DNA of 64,000 nucleotides from Flavobacterium soyangense (lineage in GTDB: Bacteria; Bacteroidota; Bacteroidia; Flavobacteriales; Flavobacteriaceae), in assembly GCF_015277675.1 (NCBI RefSeq), contig NZ_JADHEC010000015.1, positions 1 through 64,000 of the forward strand, read 5' to 3'. Positions 42,452-51,556 of the stretch are shown one piece after another. Under the pieces are notes generated by a model. The model was not told the DNA's origin, did no database searches, and was given only the letters and a program-made list of their open reading frames with translations. Both the position numbers and the translations under genes were made by a program. Within the stretch, counting starts at the first letter, position 1. Each line of letters begins with the position of its first letter.

Positions 42452-45400
42452 ATGAAATTAACAAAATCACTTATTTTTTGTTTTTTATCTGTTCTATTCT
42501 CAGTTTATGGGCAAGCACAAGATGTTTCCATAAAAGGAAAAGTAATAGATGATAGCGGATTACCCATTCCGGGAGTAACCATTTTAATTAAGGGGACTAC
42601 TAGGGCAACATCTTCGGATATTGATGGGAATTATCAAATAAAGGCTGCTTCAAGTGGTACTTTAGTATTTAGTTATGTGGGTTATACTTCAATTCAGGAA
42701 TCCATTAAAGGCAGAACTGGTATTGATGTAAAACTAAGCCCCGAGTCACAATCCTTACAAGAAGTTGTAGTTGTAGGATATGGAACTCAAAAGAAGAGTG
42801 TTACAACTGGAGCTATTTCCAGTGTTAAGGCAAAAGATCTTGAAAAAATCCCTAACAATGGTCGCATCGAGAATGCATTGCAAGGGAGAGTTTCTGGAGT
42901 TTCTGTCTTTGCAAATGCTGGGCAACCTGGTTCTTCCTCAACAATTAGAGTTAGAGGAATAACCACTTTTGATGGTCAAGGCGGGAATAACCCTCTTTGG
43001 GTTGTAGATGGCGTTGTAGTTGACAACGGTGGAATTGGCTATGTTAATCAGTCTGATATAGAATCTATAGAGGTGCTTAAAGATGCCGCATCTCAAGCAA
43101 TTTACGGTACTCGCGGTGCTTCGGGTGTAATTTTGGTTACAACAAAAAAGGGAAAAGAAGGTAAAATTTCTGTAAGCTATAATGGTTTTTATGGTGTATC
43201 TAGTCCAGAAAACACTTTGAAATTGTTAAACGCTACACAATACGGAGCGATTATCAACGAAAAAGCTATTGCCGCAGGTAAACCTGTAGTATATCCAAAT
43301 TTATCTGCTTTAGGAGTCGGTACTGATTGGCAAAAAGTAATCTTCAACACTAGGGCTGCACGTTTTAATCACGAAGTTGGAATAAGTGGGGGTAATAATG
43401 TTTCTACATTTTATGCTTCATTTGGTATTCTAGATCAAGAGGGTATTGTTACTACTGAAATCTCAAACTATAACAAAAAGAATATTCGTTTAAATTCAAA
43501 TCATATTCTTTCTAAATACGTTACTGTTGGACAAACTCTTGGTTTTGCGCATACAGAATCAATTGGGATAGGAAACACAAACAGTGAATTTGGAGGGCCA
43601 TTGAATTCTGCTATAAATTTGGATCCTATTACCCCAATAATAGAGACAGATCCAACTAAAGCAAATAATTTGACTTTATATCCTGTTAATTCTATCAGGG
43701 ATGCCAATGGAAACCCTTATGGTATTTCTAGTGTTGTTACAGGTGAACCTACAAATCCACTTGCCTATACTCAAACAAGATTAGGTAATAAGGGTATATC
43801 CGATGATTTTGTAGGAAATGCTTTTATCGAAGTCTCTCCTATAAAAAATTTAAAAATAAAAACAGCTATTGGTTCTAAATTATCCTATTATGGTAACGAG
43901 TCTTTTACACCTGTTTCTTATTTAAATGGATCAAACATAACTGCTCAAAATAGACTGTCAAGAGATAGAAATAAAGGATTCGCTTGGAATATTGAAAATA
44001 CAGCTACTTATGTAAAAAAAATCAAGGAGCATGATTTCTCATTATTAATTGGTCAAGGGACTTATATAGATAACATAGTGAGCGGCTTAAGTATTTCTGT
44101 AGCAGGAATTCCTGCAGCAAACTATCATGACGCTTCATTCAATTTTGGATCAACACCAGATCAAAGATCATCAAGTGCATATACAGGCCAAGAGCATAGA
44201 GTAACATCATTATTCTCAAGGTTTAATTACAACTATAATGAAAAATACCTTCTTACAGGTGTGATTAGACGTGATGGGTCGTCAAGATTTGGAGCAAACA
44301 ACAAATATGGTATTTTCCCCTCTTTTTCTGCAGGATGGGTGGTTTCTAAAGAAAGTTTTTGGAAAGTCAACAACATAATTAATACATTAAAAATAAGAGG
44401 TGGTTATGGAATTGTAGGAAATGATGCTATTGGAGATAATAAATTTTTAGCTCTTATTGGAAGCAACAGAAATTTTACTTACGGTCCTAATGGTACTATT
44501 TTTATTGGAAATAGCCCTGATGCACCAGCAAACCCAGATTTAAAATGGGAAGAAACTACACAATCGAATATTGCTTTAGAAACAAGACTTTTCAGTTCTG
44601 TAAATTTCACAATCGAAGCCTTTGATAAGAAAACAAATGGGATATTACAAAATGTTACACTACCTGGTTTTCTTGGAGCGACTGGAGATCCTTCTGCAAA
44701 CGTTGCAAACTTAAGCAATAAAGGAATTGAAATTGAATTGGGTTACCGCAAAAAAATAGGTGAAGTAAACTTCTCAATAAACGCAAATGGATCTTTTATA
44801 GAAAATAGAGTTACTTTCTTGGGTACTGGTAAAGAATTTATTACAGATCAAAACGCAAGTGTTCACAATTTGGGAGCTGTTACTAGAACACAAGTAGGAC
44901 AGTCATTCAGTTCATTTTATGGTGCACAAACAAATGGAATTTTTCAAACAGTGGCAGAAGTTAACGCCTATAAAAATTCAGCTGGTGGTTTAATACAACC
45001 TAATGCTGTTCCTGGAGATTTTCGTTATGTTGATATTGATGGGAATGGACTTTATGAAAGTACAAAGGATAAAAAATTCCTTGGAACTCCACTACCAAAA
45101 TATACTTTTGGAATGTCATTGAATGCAGATTACAAAGGATTTGATTTATTAATAAATATGCAAGGTGCTGCTGGCAACAAAATATTTGATGCAACACGTA
45201 GGTTAGATGCAGGTGTTACCAATTATCAAACTTCTGTTTTAAGTCGCTGGACAGCTCCAGGTACTTCTAATACATACCCTAGAGTAACAGATAATGATTC
45301 GAACGGTAATTTTAGTACACCTTCAGATTTCTTTTTACAAAAAGGAGATTACTTACGTTTCAAAGTCGTTCAAATAGGTTATTCTTTACCAAAAGAAGTA

Positions 45401-45574
45401 ATAAGTAAGATTGGCATACAAAAAATTAGACTTTTTATAACAGGTGAAAATTTACTGACACTAACAAAATATACTGGTTTTGACCCAGAAATTGGTGGCG
45501 ATATTTCCGGGATAGATAGAGGTTATTACCCTCAAGCCAGATCATTTCAGTTTGGAGGCACTCTACAATTTTAA
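42452..45574 (+). CDS. SusC/RagA-family TonB-dependent glycan importer
   Basis: This 1040-residue outer membrane porin moves oligosaccharides into the periplasm with TonB energy. Residues 1-22 are the signal peptide. The carboxypeptidase-like regulatory domain is at about 25-100 (GKVIDDSGLPIPGVTILIKG). The TonB box-like LQEVVVVGYGTQKKS is at 101-115. The plug follows (VDGVVVDNGGIGYVNQSDIESIEVLKDAAS near 190), then the 22-strand barrel to a C-terminal Phe (GGTLQF), as needed for BAM insertion. No N-terminal extension domain for anti-sigma signalling is present, consistent with control by the propeller regulator. SusD follows after 27 bases. Confidence 0.96.
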   Translation: MKLTKSLIFCFLSVLFSVYGQAQDVSIKGKVIDDSGLPIPGVTILIKGTTRATSSDIDGNYQIKAASSGTLVFSYVGYTSIQESIKGRTGIDVKLSPESQSLQEVVVVGYGTQKKSVTTGAISSVKAKDLEKIPNNGRIENALQGRVSGVSVFANAGQPGSSSTIRVRGITTFDGQGGNNPLWVVDGVVVDNGGIGYVNQSDIESIEVLKDAASQAIYGTRGASGVILVTTKKGKEGKISVSYNGFYGVSSPENTLKLLNATQYGAIINEKAIAAGKPVVYPNLSALGVGTDWQKVIFNTRAARFNHEVGISGGNNVSTFYASFGILDQEGIVTTEISNYNKKNIRLNSNHILSKYVTVGQTLGFAHTESIGIGNTNSEFGGPLNSAINLDPITPIIETDPTKANNLTLYPVNSIRDANGNPYGISSVVTGEPTNPLAYTQTRLGNKGISDDFVGNAFIEVSPIKNLKIKTAIGSKLSYYGNESFTPVSYLNGSNITAQNRLSRDRNKGFAWNIENTATYVKKIKEHDFSLLIGQGTYIDNIVSGLSISVAGIPAANYHDASFNFGSTPDQRSSSAYTGQEHRVTSLFSRFNYNYNEKYLLTGVIRRDGSSRFGANNKYGIFPSFSAGWVVSKESFWKVNNIINTLKIRGGYGIVGNDAIGDNKFLALIGSNRNFTYGPNGTIFIGNSPDAPANPDLKWEETTQSNIALETRLFSSVNFTIEAFDKKTNGILQNVTLPGFLGATGDPSANVANLSNKGIEIELGYRKKIGEVNFSINANGSFIENRVTFLGTGKEFITDQNASVHNLGAVTRTQVGQSFSSFYGAQTNGIFQTVAEVNAYKNSAGGLIQPNAVPGDFRYVDIDGNGLYESTKDKKFLGTPLPKYTFGMSLNADYKGFDLLINMQGAAGNKIFDATRRLDAGVTNYQTSVLSRWTAPGTSNTYPRVTDNDSNGNFSTPSDFFLQKGDYLRFKVVQIGYSLPKEVISKIGIQKIRLFITGENLLTLTKYTGFDPEIGGDISGIDRGYYPQARSFQFGGTLQF

Positions 45575-45601
45575 CTAATTTTTCAATAAAAAACAAGAAT
45601 T

Positions 45602-47110
45602 ATGAAAACAATAAAAATGAGGTACTTACTTGCTATAATAGTAATGGCAATAACAACGGTCTCATGCACCAAAGAGTTTTTGGACGTGGAGCCAAAAGGA
45701 ACAGATCTAGAATCCAACTATTATAAAGATGAGAATGAAGCTTTCGCAGCATTGGTAGCAGTTTATGATAAAGTACAGAAAAATTCTGGCGGTTTTGAAA
45801 ATATGATAGCCATGATGAATGCAGGATCTGATGATTTTTATGCTGGTGGTGGTGATGCTGGCGATGGTGCTGGAATCCAAGGATTTTCTAATTATACAAT
45901 AAATGCTGTAACTATCCCTAGAAGTTTTTGGAACGATCATTATCAGGGGATTTACAGAGCTAATGTTTTATTGCAAAAACTACCTGGAATTCCTATGGAT
46001 GCAACATTAAAAGCAAGATTTACAGCTGAATCTAAAGCTTTGCGAGCATTGTATTACTTTAATTTAGTGAGAATGTTTAAAAATGTCCCTTTAATTTTAA
46101 CCCCATTAGGTCCAGCTGATATTAGTTCAGTTACTCAAGCCAATCCAACAGCCGTTTATGCTCAAATTGAGAAAGACCTTGTTGAAGCAGTAGCGGTTTT
46201 ACCTAGCACAGTAGTTTCGGCTGAATTGGGTCGTTTAACAAAAGGTGGAGCTCAAGCCTTGTTAGGAAAAGTTTATTTGTATGATAATAAAAATGCTTTG
46301 GCAGCTACAGAATTAGCAGTTGTAAATGGTACACCTGGAGGAACAAGTATTTATGGTTATAAATTGTTAACTAACTTTAAAGACCTTTGGATTGTTGCCA
46401 ATAAATTCAATTCAGAATCAATTATTGAAGAAAATCATTCTAGTTTTGGAAAAACAGGTTTTGGAAACTGGGGTTCTGGAAGCGACGAAGGAAACACATT
46501 GAATCAATTAGTTGGTCCACGTGGGTATGTTAAAAAAACTGCAGCAGCACCAGATTTAGCTGGTGGATGGAGTTTTAATACTGTTACTCAAAAATTCTAT
46601 GATGTAATAAAAAACGACCCTCGTTTTTCAGCAACAGTGTTGGATTTAGCCGCATTAAAAGCTTCAGGTGATGCCGATTGGGCTCCAGCAAATAAAGATA
46701 CAGGCTATTTTCTTAATAAATTTATGCCAAGGGTAGCTGATAAGGCACCATCAGGTGGAGATCAAATATTAAATTATGCTCAAAACACCTACATCATTAG
46801 ATTAGCAGACACCTATCTTATGGAAGCTGAGGCATTAGGAGGTAGTGGAACTAGAGCTCAAGCCTTACTTGATGCTGTTAGAGCGAGAGTTGGTTTAGCA
46901 TCTATTCCAGTTTCTTTAACTGCAATTGCCAATGAACGTAGAATTGAATTAGCTGGAGAAGGTCACCGTTGGTTCGATTTAGTTAGAACAGGGAAAGCTG
47001 TTACTGCTCTAGCAGACAGAGGATTTGTGGCTGGTAAAAGCGAAATTTTTCCAATTCCATTAATAGAATTAGAAAATACTCAAATAAAACAAAATCCAGG
47101 GTATAATTAA
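45602..47110 (+). CDS. SusD/RagB-family glycan-binding lipoprotein
   Basis: This 502-residue lipoprotein caps the SusC barrel and captures oligosaccharides at the surface. The lipobox TVSC gives an acylated Cys near residue 22. Tetratricopeptide-like helices run through the N-terminal half, with KALRALYYFNLVRMFKNVPL near residue 145. The C-terminal motif ERRIELAGEGHRWFDLVRTGKA (near 445) and the end FPIPLIELENTQIKQNPGY are the family signatures. It pairs with the preceding SusC. Binding residues for the glycan cannot be assigned from sequence alone. Confidence 0.96.
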   Translation: MKTIKMRYLLAIIVMAITTVSCTKEFLDVEPKGTDLESNYYKDENEAFAALVAVYDKVQKNSGGFENMIAMMNAGSDDFYAGGGDAGDGAGIQGFSNYTINAVTIPRSFWNDHYQGIYRANVLLQKLPGIPMDATLKARFTAESKALRALYYFNLVRMFKNVPLILTPLGPADISSVTQANPTAVYAQIEKDLVEAVAVLPSTVVSAELGRLTKGGAQALLGKVYLYDNKNALAATELAVVNGTPGGTSIYGYKLLTNFKDLWIVANKFNSESIIEENHSSFGKTGFGNWGSGSDEGNTLNQLVGPRGYVKKTAAAPDLAGGWSFNTVTQKFYDVIKNDPRFSATVLDLAALKASGDADWAPANKDTGYFLNKFMPRVADKAPSGGDQILNYAQNTYIIRLADTYLMEAEALGGSGTRAQALLDAVRARVGLASIPVSLTAIANERRIELAGEGHRWFDLVRTGKAVTALADRGFVAGKSEIFPIPLIELENTQIKQNPGYN

Positions 47111-47116
47111 TAAATA

Positions 47117-48226
47117 ATGAAAAATATGAAAAACATAAAATTAGTTTTCAGCTTTGTATTGCTACTGGCTGTAACAATAAGTTGTACTCAACAAATAGAT
47201 GGTATCGACGGCGATACTTCTTTTGTAAATTCTGCCGCTTCAGGGAATGTTGCCAAGATTTTTGACATAAGTACTGATAATTCTGGAAATGTAAAAATTA
47301 CTCCTACAGGAGATGGAGTAACATCATTTGCAGTAAATTATGGTCAAGGAACTGGAGCTTCCGCATCTGCTGTGGTTTTACCTGGCGGAAGCGCTACACA
47401 TTCTTATCCAGAAGGATCTTACACCGTTTCTATACTTTCGACTGATATTGCAGGACATCAAACAACTGCTACTTTTCCGTTAGTAGTTACTTACAGAGCG
47501 CCAGAAAATGTTACTATTGCAACTTCTGGTGAAATGAAAGTGAGTGCAACTGCCTTATATGCTAAATCATTTTTGGTATATTATGGAGATGTAGCAAATG
47601 AAGTGGGCACGCCATTGGCTATTGGTCAAGAATTGCCTGCGCATACATATTCTGCTGCTGGAGCAAGTCCATTTGTTCTTAAAGTAGTCGCATTGAGTGG
47701 TGGCGTTGCAAAAACGGAAGCAACTAAAACATTATTTGACTTACCTATTGATTTTGAAACTGGAGATGTAGACTTTTTTGGAACATTTGATGATTGGGGT
47801 CAACAGTTGTTTTCTACAGTTGACAATCCTAGCAAAACAGGATTAGATACAAGCTTAAAAGTTGGAATGTATACTAATGGTCATGCTCCTTGGAGTGGAA
47901 CTTACAGTCCTTTAAATATTCCTATCAATTTTGCTTACGGAAAAAAAATAAAAGTTATGGTTTACAATCCAAGTGCTGCCAATATTGGTAAAAAATTAAA
48001 TGTTGAATTAGAAGCGGCTATTGGTGGATTACCTTCGAATGGGGTTGCTATTGTAAAGATGCCATTAACAACATCTGGTGCTTGGGAAGAAATAACTTTC
48101 GATTTTAGCTCTATTTCAGGCATACCTGCTGGAGCCAAATTTGGTCAGCTTGTGTTACGTTTTAACGATTCACAAAATGGAACTCAAGAAGTTTTCTATG
48201 TAGATAACTTCAGACAAACTAATTAA
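47117..48226 (+). CDS. PUL surface lipoprotein with PKD-like and jelly-roll domains
   Basis: This 369-residue lipoprotein sits in the SusE/SusF position. The signal is lipoprotein type with VTISC (Cys near 23). Two PKD/Ig-like domains follow (about 40-130 and 130-205). The C-terminal jelly-roll domain (about 210-369) has DFETGDVDFFGTFDDWG, EEITFDFS and VFYVDNFRQ, which look like a carbohydrate-binding module. It is predicted to bind the glucan on the cell surface. A second ATG at 47126 is possible. It starts 6 bases after susD. Confidence 0.82.
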   Translation: MKNMKNIKLVFSFVLLLAVTISCTQQIDGIDGDTSFVNSAASGNVAKIFDISTDNSGNVKITPTGDGVTSFAVNYGQGTGASASAVVLPGGSATHSYPEGSYTVSILSTDIAGHQTTATFPLVVTYRAPENVTIATSGEMKVSATALYAKSFLVYYGDVANEVGTPLAIGQELPAHTYSAAGASPFVLKVVALSGGVAKTEATKTLFDLPIDFETGDVDFFGTFDDWGQQLFSTVDNPSKTGLDTSLKVGMYTNGHAPWSGTYSPLNIPINFAYGKKIKVMVYNPSAANIGKKLNVELEAAIGGLPSNGVAIVKMPLTTSGAWEEITFDFSSISGIPAGAKFGQLVLRFNDSQNGTQEVFYVDNFRQTN

Positions 48227-48236
48227 TATTAAATAT

Positions 48237-49184
48237 ATGAAAACAAATATAAAATACATTTTTGGTGTTTTCTTCCTGTTGCTTTTTGTAGTTACAAGTT
48301 GTACACAAGACACCTTCTCTTTAGGAGATTTAACTGCCCCTAATAACTTGATTATTAATACGGTAATTGTTGGCAAAGACGCTACCCATCCTAATGGAGA
48401 TGGTTCAGGGAAAGTAAATATTTCAGTAACTGGGAACAATATTCTAGGAAGTAAAATTGATTATGATGCTAATGATGCAGTTGATTGGGTTTTTCTGACT
48501 GGCAATTCAGGCTCCAAAACTTTTAATGCTGCAACAGGGGTGAATACATATAGAGTAACAGTCGTTGCTTCTGGGGCAGGAGGAACTTCAACTAACCTTA
48601 CAAAGGATATTACTGTACGATATGATTTTACTCCAGATGCAGCTATTGTTACTAATTTAACGAACAATTCTTCAAAAACGTGGATTGTTGATAAGAGTGT
48701 GCCAGCTCATTTTGGAGTAGATGATTGGAATCAAACTAGAACATCCGGTTGGTGGTGGTCTGCTCCTATAGATGCTAAGGTTACTGAAGCACCTTGTTTT
48801 TATACGGCTACATTTAAGTTTGCTAAAGTGGTAGAATCTGGCACCTATTCATTAACAGTTACTACTCCTGATGGCGCTTTTACAAAGACTGGTGCTTTAG
48901 CTGGGGGGCTTCCTGGAATTCCAGCTTCTGGAGCTGAGGGTTGTTACCCATATGCAGGTGGAACTTCAAGTTTCCTTTTTTCTACTTCTTCAAGTGCAAT
49001 TCCAACCTCTTTTCCATCAACTAAAACAAGTATTAATTTAGCAGGTGTTAATACTTTCATAGGTTATGGTGCAACACAAAAAGAATACGAAATTTTGGAA
49101 ATAACTCCTACATACATGTTCCTTAGAGTACGAGGAACCGAAACTGGAAACGCATGGTATTTAAAATTAAAACCAGCACCATAA
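48237..49184 (+). CDS. PUL surface lipoprotein with PKD-like domain
   Basis: This 315-residue lipoprotein has lipobox VTSC (Cys near 22). A PKD-like domain (about 32-130) contains HPNGDGSGKVNISV, and a C-terminal beta domain of about 170 residues (WIVDKSVPAHFGVDDW and on) is of unknown type. The N-terminal module is very similar to that of the GH16 enzyme encoded next (TPTNLVVSALVIG and QNPNGDGSGMVNFNIS), so the two products share a binding module. It was probably placed here for surface glycan binding. It is followed by a terminator. Confidence 0.8.
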   Translation: MKTNIKYIFGVFFLLLFVVTSCTQDTFSLGDLTAPNNLIINTVIVGKDATHPNGDGSGKVNISVTGNNILGSKIDYDANDAVDWVFLTGNSGSKTFNAATGVNTYRVTVVASGAGGTSTNLTKDITVRYDFTPDAAIVTNLTNNSSKTWIVDKSVPAHFGVDDWNQTRTSGWWWSAPIDAKVTEAPCFYTATFKFAKVVESGTYSLTVTTPDGAFTKTGALAGGLPGIPASGAEGCYPYAGGTSSFLFSTSSSAIPTSFPSTKTSINLAGVNTFIGYGATQKEYEILEITPTYMFLRVRGTETGNAWYLKLKPAP

Positions 49185-49202
49185 GTTTTTTTTTTAAATA
49201 AG

Positions 49203-49237
49203 ACCCAGAACTATTATTTGGTTCTGGGTTTTTTTTT
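49203..49237 (+). terminator. intra-PUL terminator between lipoprotein and GH16 genes
   Basis: ACCCAGAAC (49203-49211) pairs perfectly with GTTCTGGGT (49221-49229), and eight T follow. It may separate the binding/import genes from the enzyme genes and set their ratio, or act as a partial attenuator. Confidence 0.8.
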
Positions 49238-49265
49238 AATTTTTTTTAATTTTAATTTAATATTA

Positions 49266-50369
49266 ATGACACCAAATATCTTAATTTCTAGGCTTAATAA
49301 ATGGCAAATAAATTTATTTAGAAGTTGTTTGCTAATTAGTGCTTTTATGTTAATTTCTTGTAGTAGCGATAGTGGCTCTACTGGAGGAAGTGGCACTAAA
49401 AGTACAACGCCAACAAATCTAGTAGTTTCAGCACTAGTAATTGGAACAAGTGTTCAAAATCCAAATGGGGATGGTAGCGGAATGGTAAATTTTAATATCA
49501 GTGCAACTAATGCAACTTCCTATAAAATTTTACTTGGTAACGGCGAGGTAAAAGAAGTTACAAATGGGGTATTCACTTATACTTATACAGCATCAGGCAC
49601 TAATACTTATGTTGTATATGTATCTGCATATAATGGAGCAAATTTTATTAGCACTTCTGCCTCAATTAGCTTGTATGTTGCTCCTACCGCACTTTGGTCC
49701 GACGAATTTAATGTGGCAGGCACTCCTAATAGTAATTATTGGAGTTATGATACTGGTGCAGGTGGCTGGGGAAATAATGAAGCTCAATATTATACCAATA
49801 GGCCAGAAAACATATCAGTTTCAAATGGAACACTAAAAATAAACACCATAAAAGAAAGTTATCTTGGTAGTAATTATACTTCTGCAAGAATTATTACTAA
49901 AGGAAAATTTTCTTTTAAATATGGTACAGTAGAAATAAAGGCAAAAATGCCTATTGGAGGTGGGACTTGGCCAGCATTATGGATGTTGGGAAGCAATATT
50001 GATACTGCTCCTTGGCCGGCTTGTGGAGAAATTGACATGATGGAACACTTGGGAAATCAGCTTAATAAAATATACGGGACGCTTCATTATCCCGGTCATT
50101 ATGGCGGTACAGGTGATTCATCTAATGTAACTATAACTAATGCAACTACAGAGTTTCATATTTATAAGTTAGACTGGAGAGCTGATTTTGTCAAATTTTA
50201 TGTTGATAATCAGTTGTTTAAAACTTTTGTGAATTCGGCTAGTTTACCTTTCAACCAGAATTTTTTCTTGATTATAAATTCAGCAATTGGAGGGAATTTT
50301 GGTGGTACTATAGATCCAAATTTTGTTTCTTCAACTTTTGAAATTGATTATGTTAGAGTTTATAATTGA
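49266..50369 (+). CDS. GH16 beta-glucanase lipoprotein (laminarinase-like)
   Basis: This 367-residue secreted lipoprotein has lipobox LISC (Cys near 32). A PKD-like module (about 45-140) precedes a GH16 catalytic domain (about 145-365). The active site is G-E255-I-D257-M-M-E260, with E255 the nucleophile and E260 the acid/base; the extra Met gives the beta-bulge of the laminarinase branch. The substrate cleft carries WGNNEAQYYT near 165 and GGTWPALWML near 240. It is expected to cleave beta-1,3-linkages in laminarin on the surface. The ATG at 49266 is chosen over a TTG at 49218. It is preceded by a terminator and so needs its own or read-through transcription. A decayed copy of this type of gene follows at once. 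Confidence 0.92.
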   Translation: MTPNILISRLNKWQINLFRSCLLISAFMLISCSSDSGSTGGSGTKSTTPTNLVVSALVIGTSVQNPNGDGSGMVNFNISATNATSYKILLGNGEVKEVTNGVFTYTYTASGTNTYVVYVSAYNGANFISTSASISLYVAPTALWSDEFNVAGTPNSNYWSYDTGAGGWGNNEAQYYTNRPENISVSNGTLKINTIKESYLGSNYTSARIITKGKFSFKYGTVEIKAKMPIGGGTWPALWMLGSNIDTAPWPACGEIDMMEHLGNQLNKIYGTLHYPGHYGGTGDSSNVTITNATTEFHIYKLDWRADFVKFYVDNQLFKTFVNSASLPFNQNFFLIINSAIGGNFGGTIDPNFVSSTFEIDYVRVYN

Positions 50370-50392
50370 TTATTTTGTTTAGTTAGTTTTTC

Positions 50393-50431
50393 ATTATTTG
50401 CTTCTGTTTGTTAATTAACGGAAGCAATAAT
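50393..50431. repeat. inverted repeat between the GH16 gene and its decayed copy
   Basis: ATTATTTGCTTCTGT (50393-50407) pairs with ACGGAAGCAATAAT (50418-50431) with one bulge and one G-T pair. No T-tract follows. It may be a processing site or the former terminator of the GH16 gene. Confidence 0.5.
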
Positions 50432-50454
50432 GGAAACAAAATTTAATTTTTAGA

Positions 50455-50705
50455 ATGAATAATTTAAAGGTATTTTGCGTTCTCTTATTAGTATCTACTT
50501 CAATTTTTTCTTGGCTTGTAGGTCTAACAAGTCAGCTTAAAATTATAAAATTGTATTTAAAAAACATTATGTTTGTGACATTAGTCAGAATTTCATTTTG
50601 ATATTTAATTGCGCAATAGAAGGAACACATAACAAATCAATAGATCCAAATTTTACCTCTTCAAATTTCAATATAAACTATGTAAGGGTATACCAAAATA
50701 AATAA
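50455..50705 (+). pseudogene. GH16 remnant: signal peptide plus C-terminus
   Basis: This stretch preserves both ends of a second GH16 gene. From the ATG at 50455 comes a signal-peptide-like start (NNLKVFCVLLLVSTSIFS). In another frame, 50586-50705 reads QNFILIFNCAIEGTHNKSID and then PNFTSSNFNINYVRVY to a stop at 50703. That matches QNFFLIINSAIGGNFGGTID and PNFVSSTFEIDYVRVY of the neighbouring intact enzyme. About 300 catalytic codons, including the active site, are gone. An internal deletion after tandem duplication is the simplest history. The next gene starts one base after the relic stop. Confidence 0.85.
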
Positions 50706-50706
50706 A

Positions 50707-51540
50707 ATGAAATACATCCTTTTTTTTATCGCAATATTTAACTTATTTTTTTCAAATGCACAAAATTTAAAATTAATGACTTATAACATTCGTCTTGATG
50801 TTGCAGTTGATGGAGAAAATGATTGGACACATCGCAAAGATTTTTTTACTTCACAAATACAATTTTATGAACCGGATATTTTGGGAGTTCAGGAGGCAAC
50901 ACCACATCAGGTTACTGATATTGCAACAGCACTTTATCAATATAGTTTCATTGGAATAGGAAGAGAAGGGATTGGAAAAGGAGAATCATCTAATATTTAT
51001 TATAAAAAAGATGGTTTTAAATTATTAGAAAGCAACACTTTTTGGCTTTCAGAAACTCCGGACAAAATTTCAAAAGGTTGGGATGCTGCATGCAATAGAG
51101 TTTGTACTTATGGTTTATTTAAAGATTTAAAAACTAAAGAGACATTTTGGGTTTTCAATACCCATTTAGATCATATTGGAGAATTGGCCAGAACAAATGG
51201 AATTTTACTCATTCTTTCGAAAATAAAGGAATTGAATACAAAAAACTATACAACTATTTTTATGGGGGACTTTAATTCTGAACCTAAAGAGGAAAGAATT
51301 ATAGCCCTAAATAAAGAAATGAATGATTGCAGAAAAATCTCTGAAGATAAACCTTTTGGACCATCGGGAACTTTCAACGGATTTAAGCACAATGAGGCAG
51401 TAACTGCATTGATAGATTATATTTTTATTTCTAAAAACAGTGAATTTAAAGTAAAGAAATTTGCGGTTTTAAGCGATTCAAAGGATTTAAGATATCCATC
51501 AGACCATTTGCCAGTTTATGTTAAAATAAGCTATAAATAG
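50707..51540 (+). CDS. secreted endonuclease/exonuclease/phosphatase-fold protein
   Basis: This 277-residue exported protein has a signal peptide at residues 1-18 (ending FSNAQ). The EEP fold has all the usual motifs: TYNIRLD (residues 25-31), GVQEATPHQ near 60, NTHLDHIG near 150, MGDFNSEP near 190 and the catalytic SDHLPVYVK at the end. The fold includes DNases, sphingomyelinases and inositol or sugar phosphatases. The gene lies among glycosidase genes, spaced by 16 bases from GH30, so removal of a phosphate or ester decoration from the glycan, or phosphorus recovery, is plausible but unproved. It is the least explained member of the PUL. Confidence 0.85.
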   Translation: MKYILFFIAIFNLFFSNAQNLKLMTYNIRLDVAVDGENDWTHRKDFFTSQIQFYEPDILGVQEATPHQVTDIATALYQYSFIGIGREGIGKGESSNIYYKKDGFKLLESNTFWLSETPDKISKGWDAACNRVCTYGLFKDLKTKETFWVFNTHLDHIGELARTNGILLILSKIKELNTKNYTTIFMGDFNSEPKEERIIALNKEMNDCRKISEDKPFGPSGTFNGFKHNEAVTALIDYIFISKNSEFKVKKFAVLSDSKDLRYPSDHLPVYVKISYK

Positions 51541-51556
51541 AATAAAAATTAACAAA

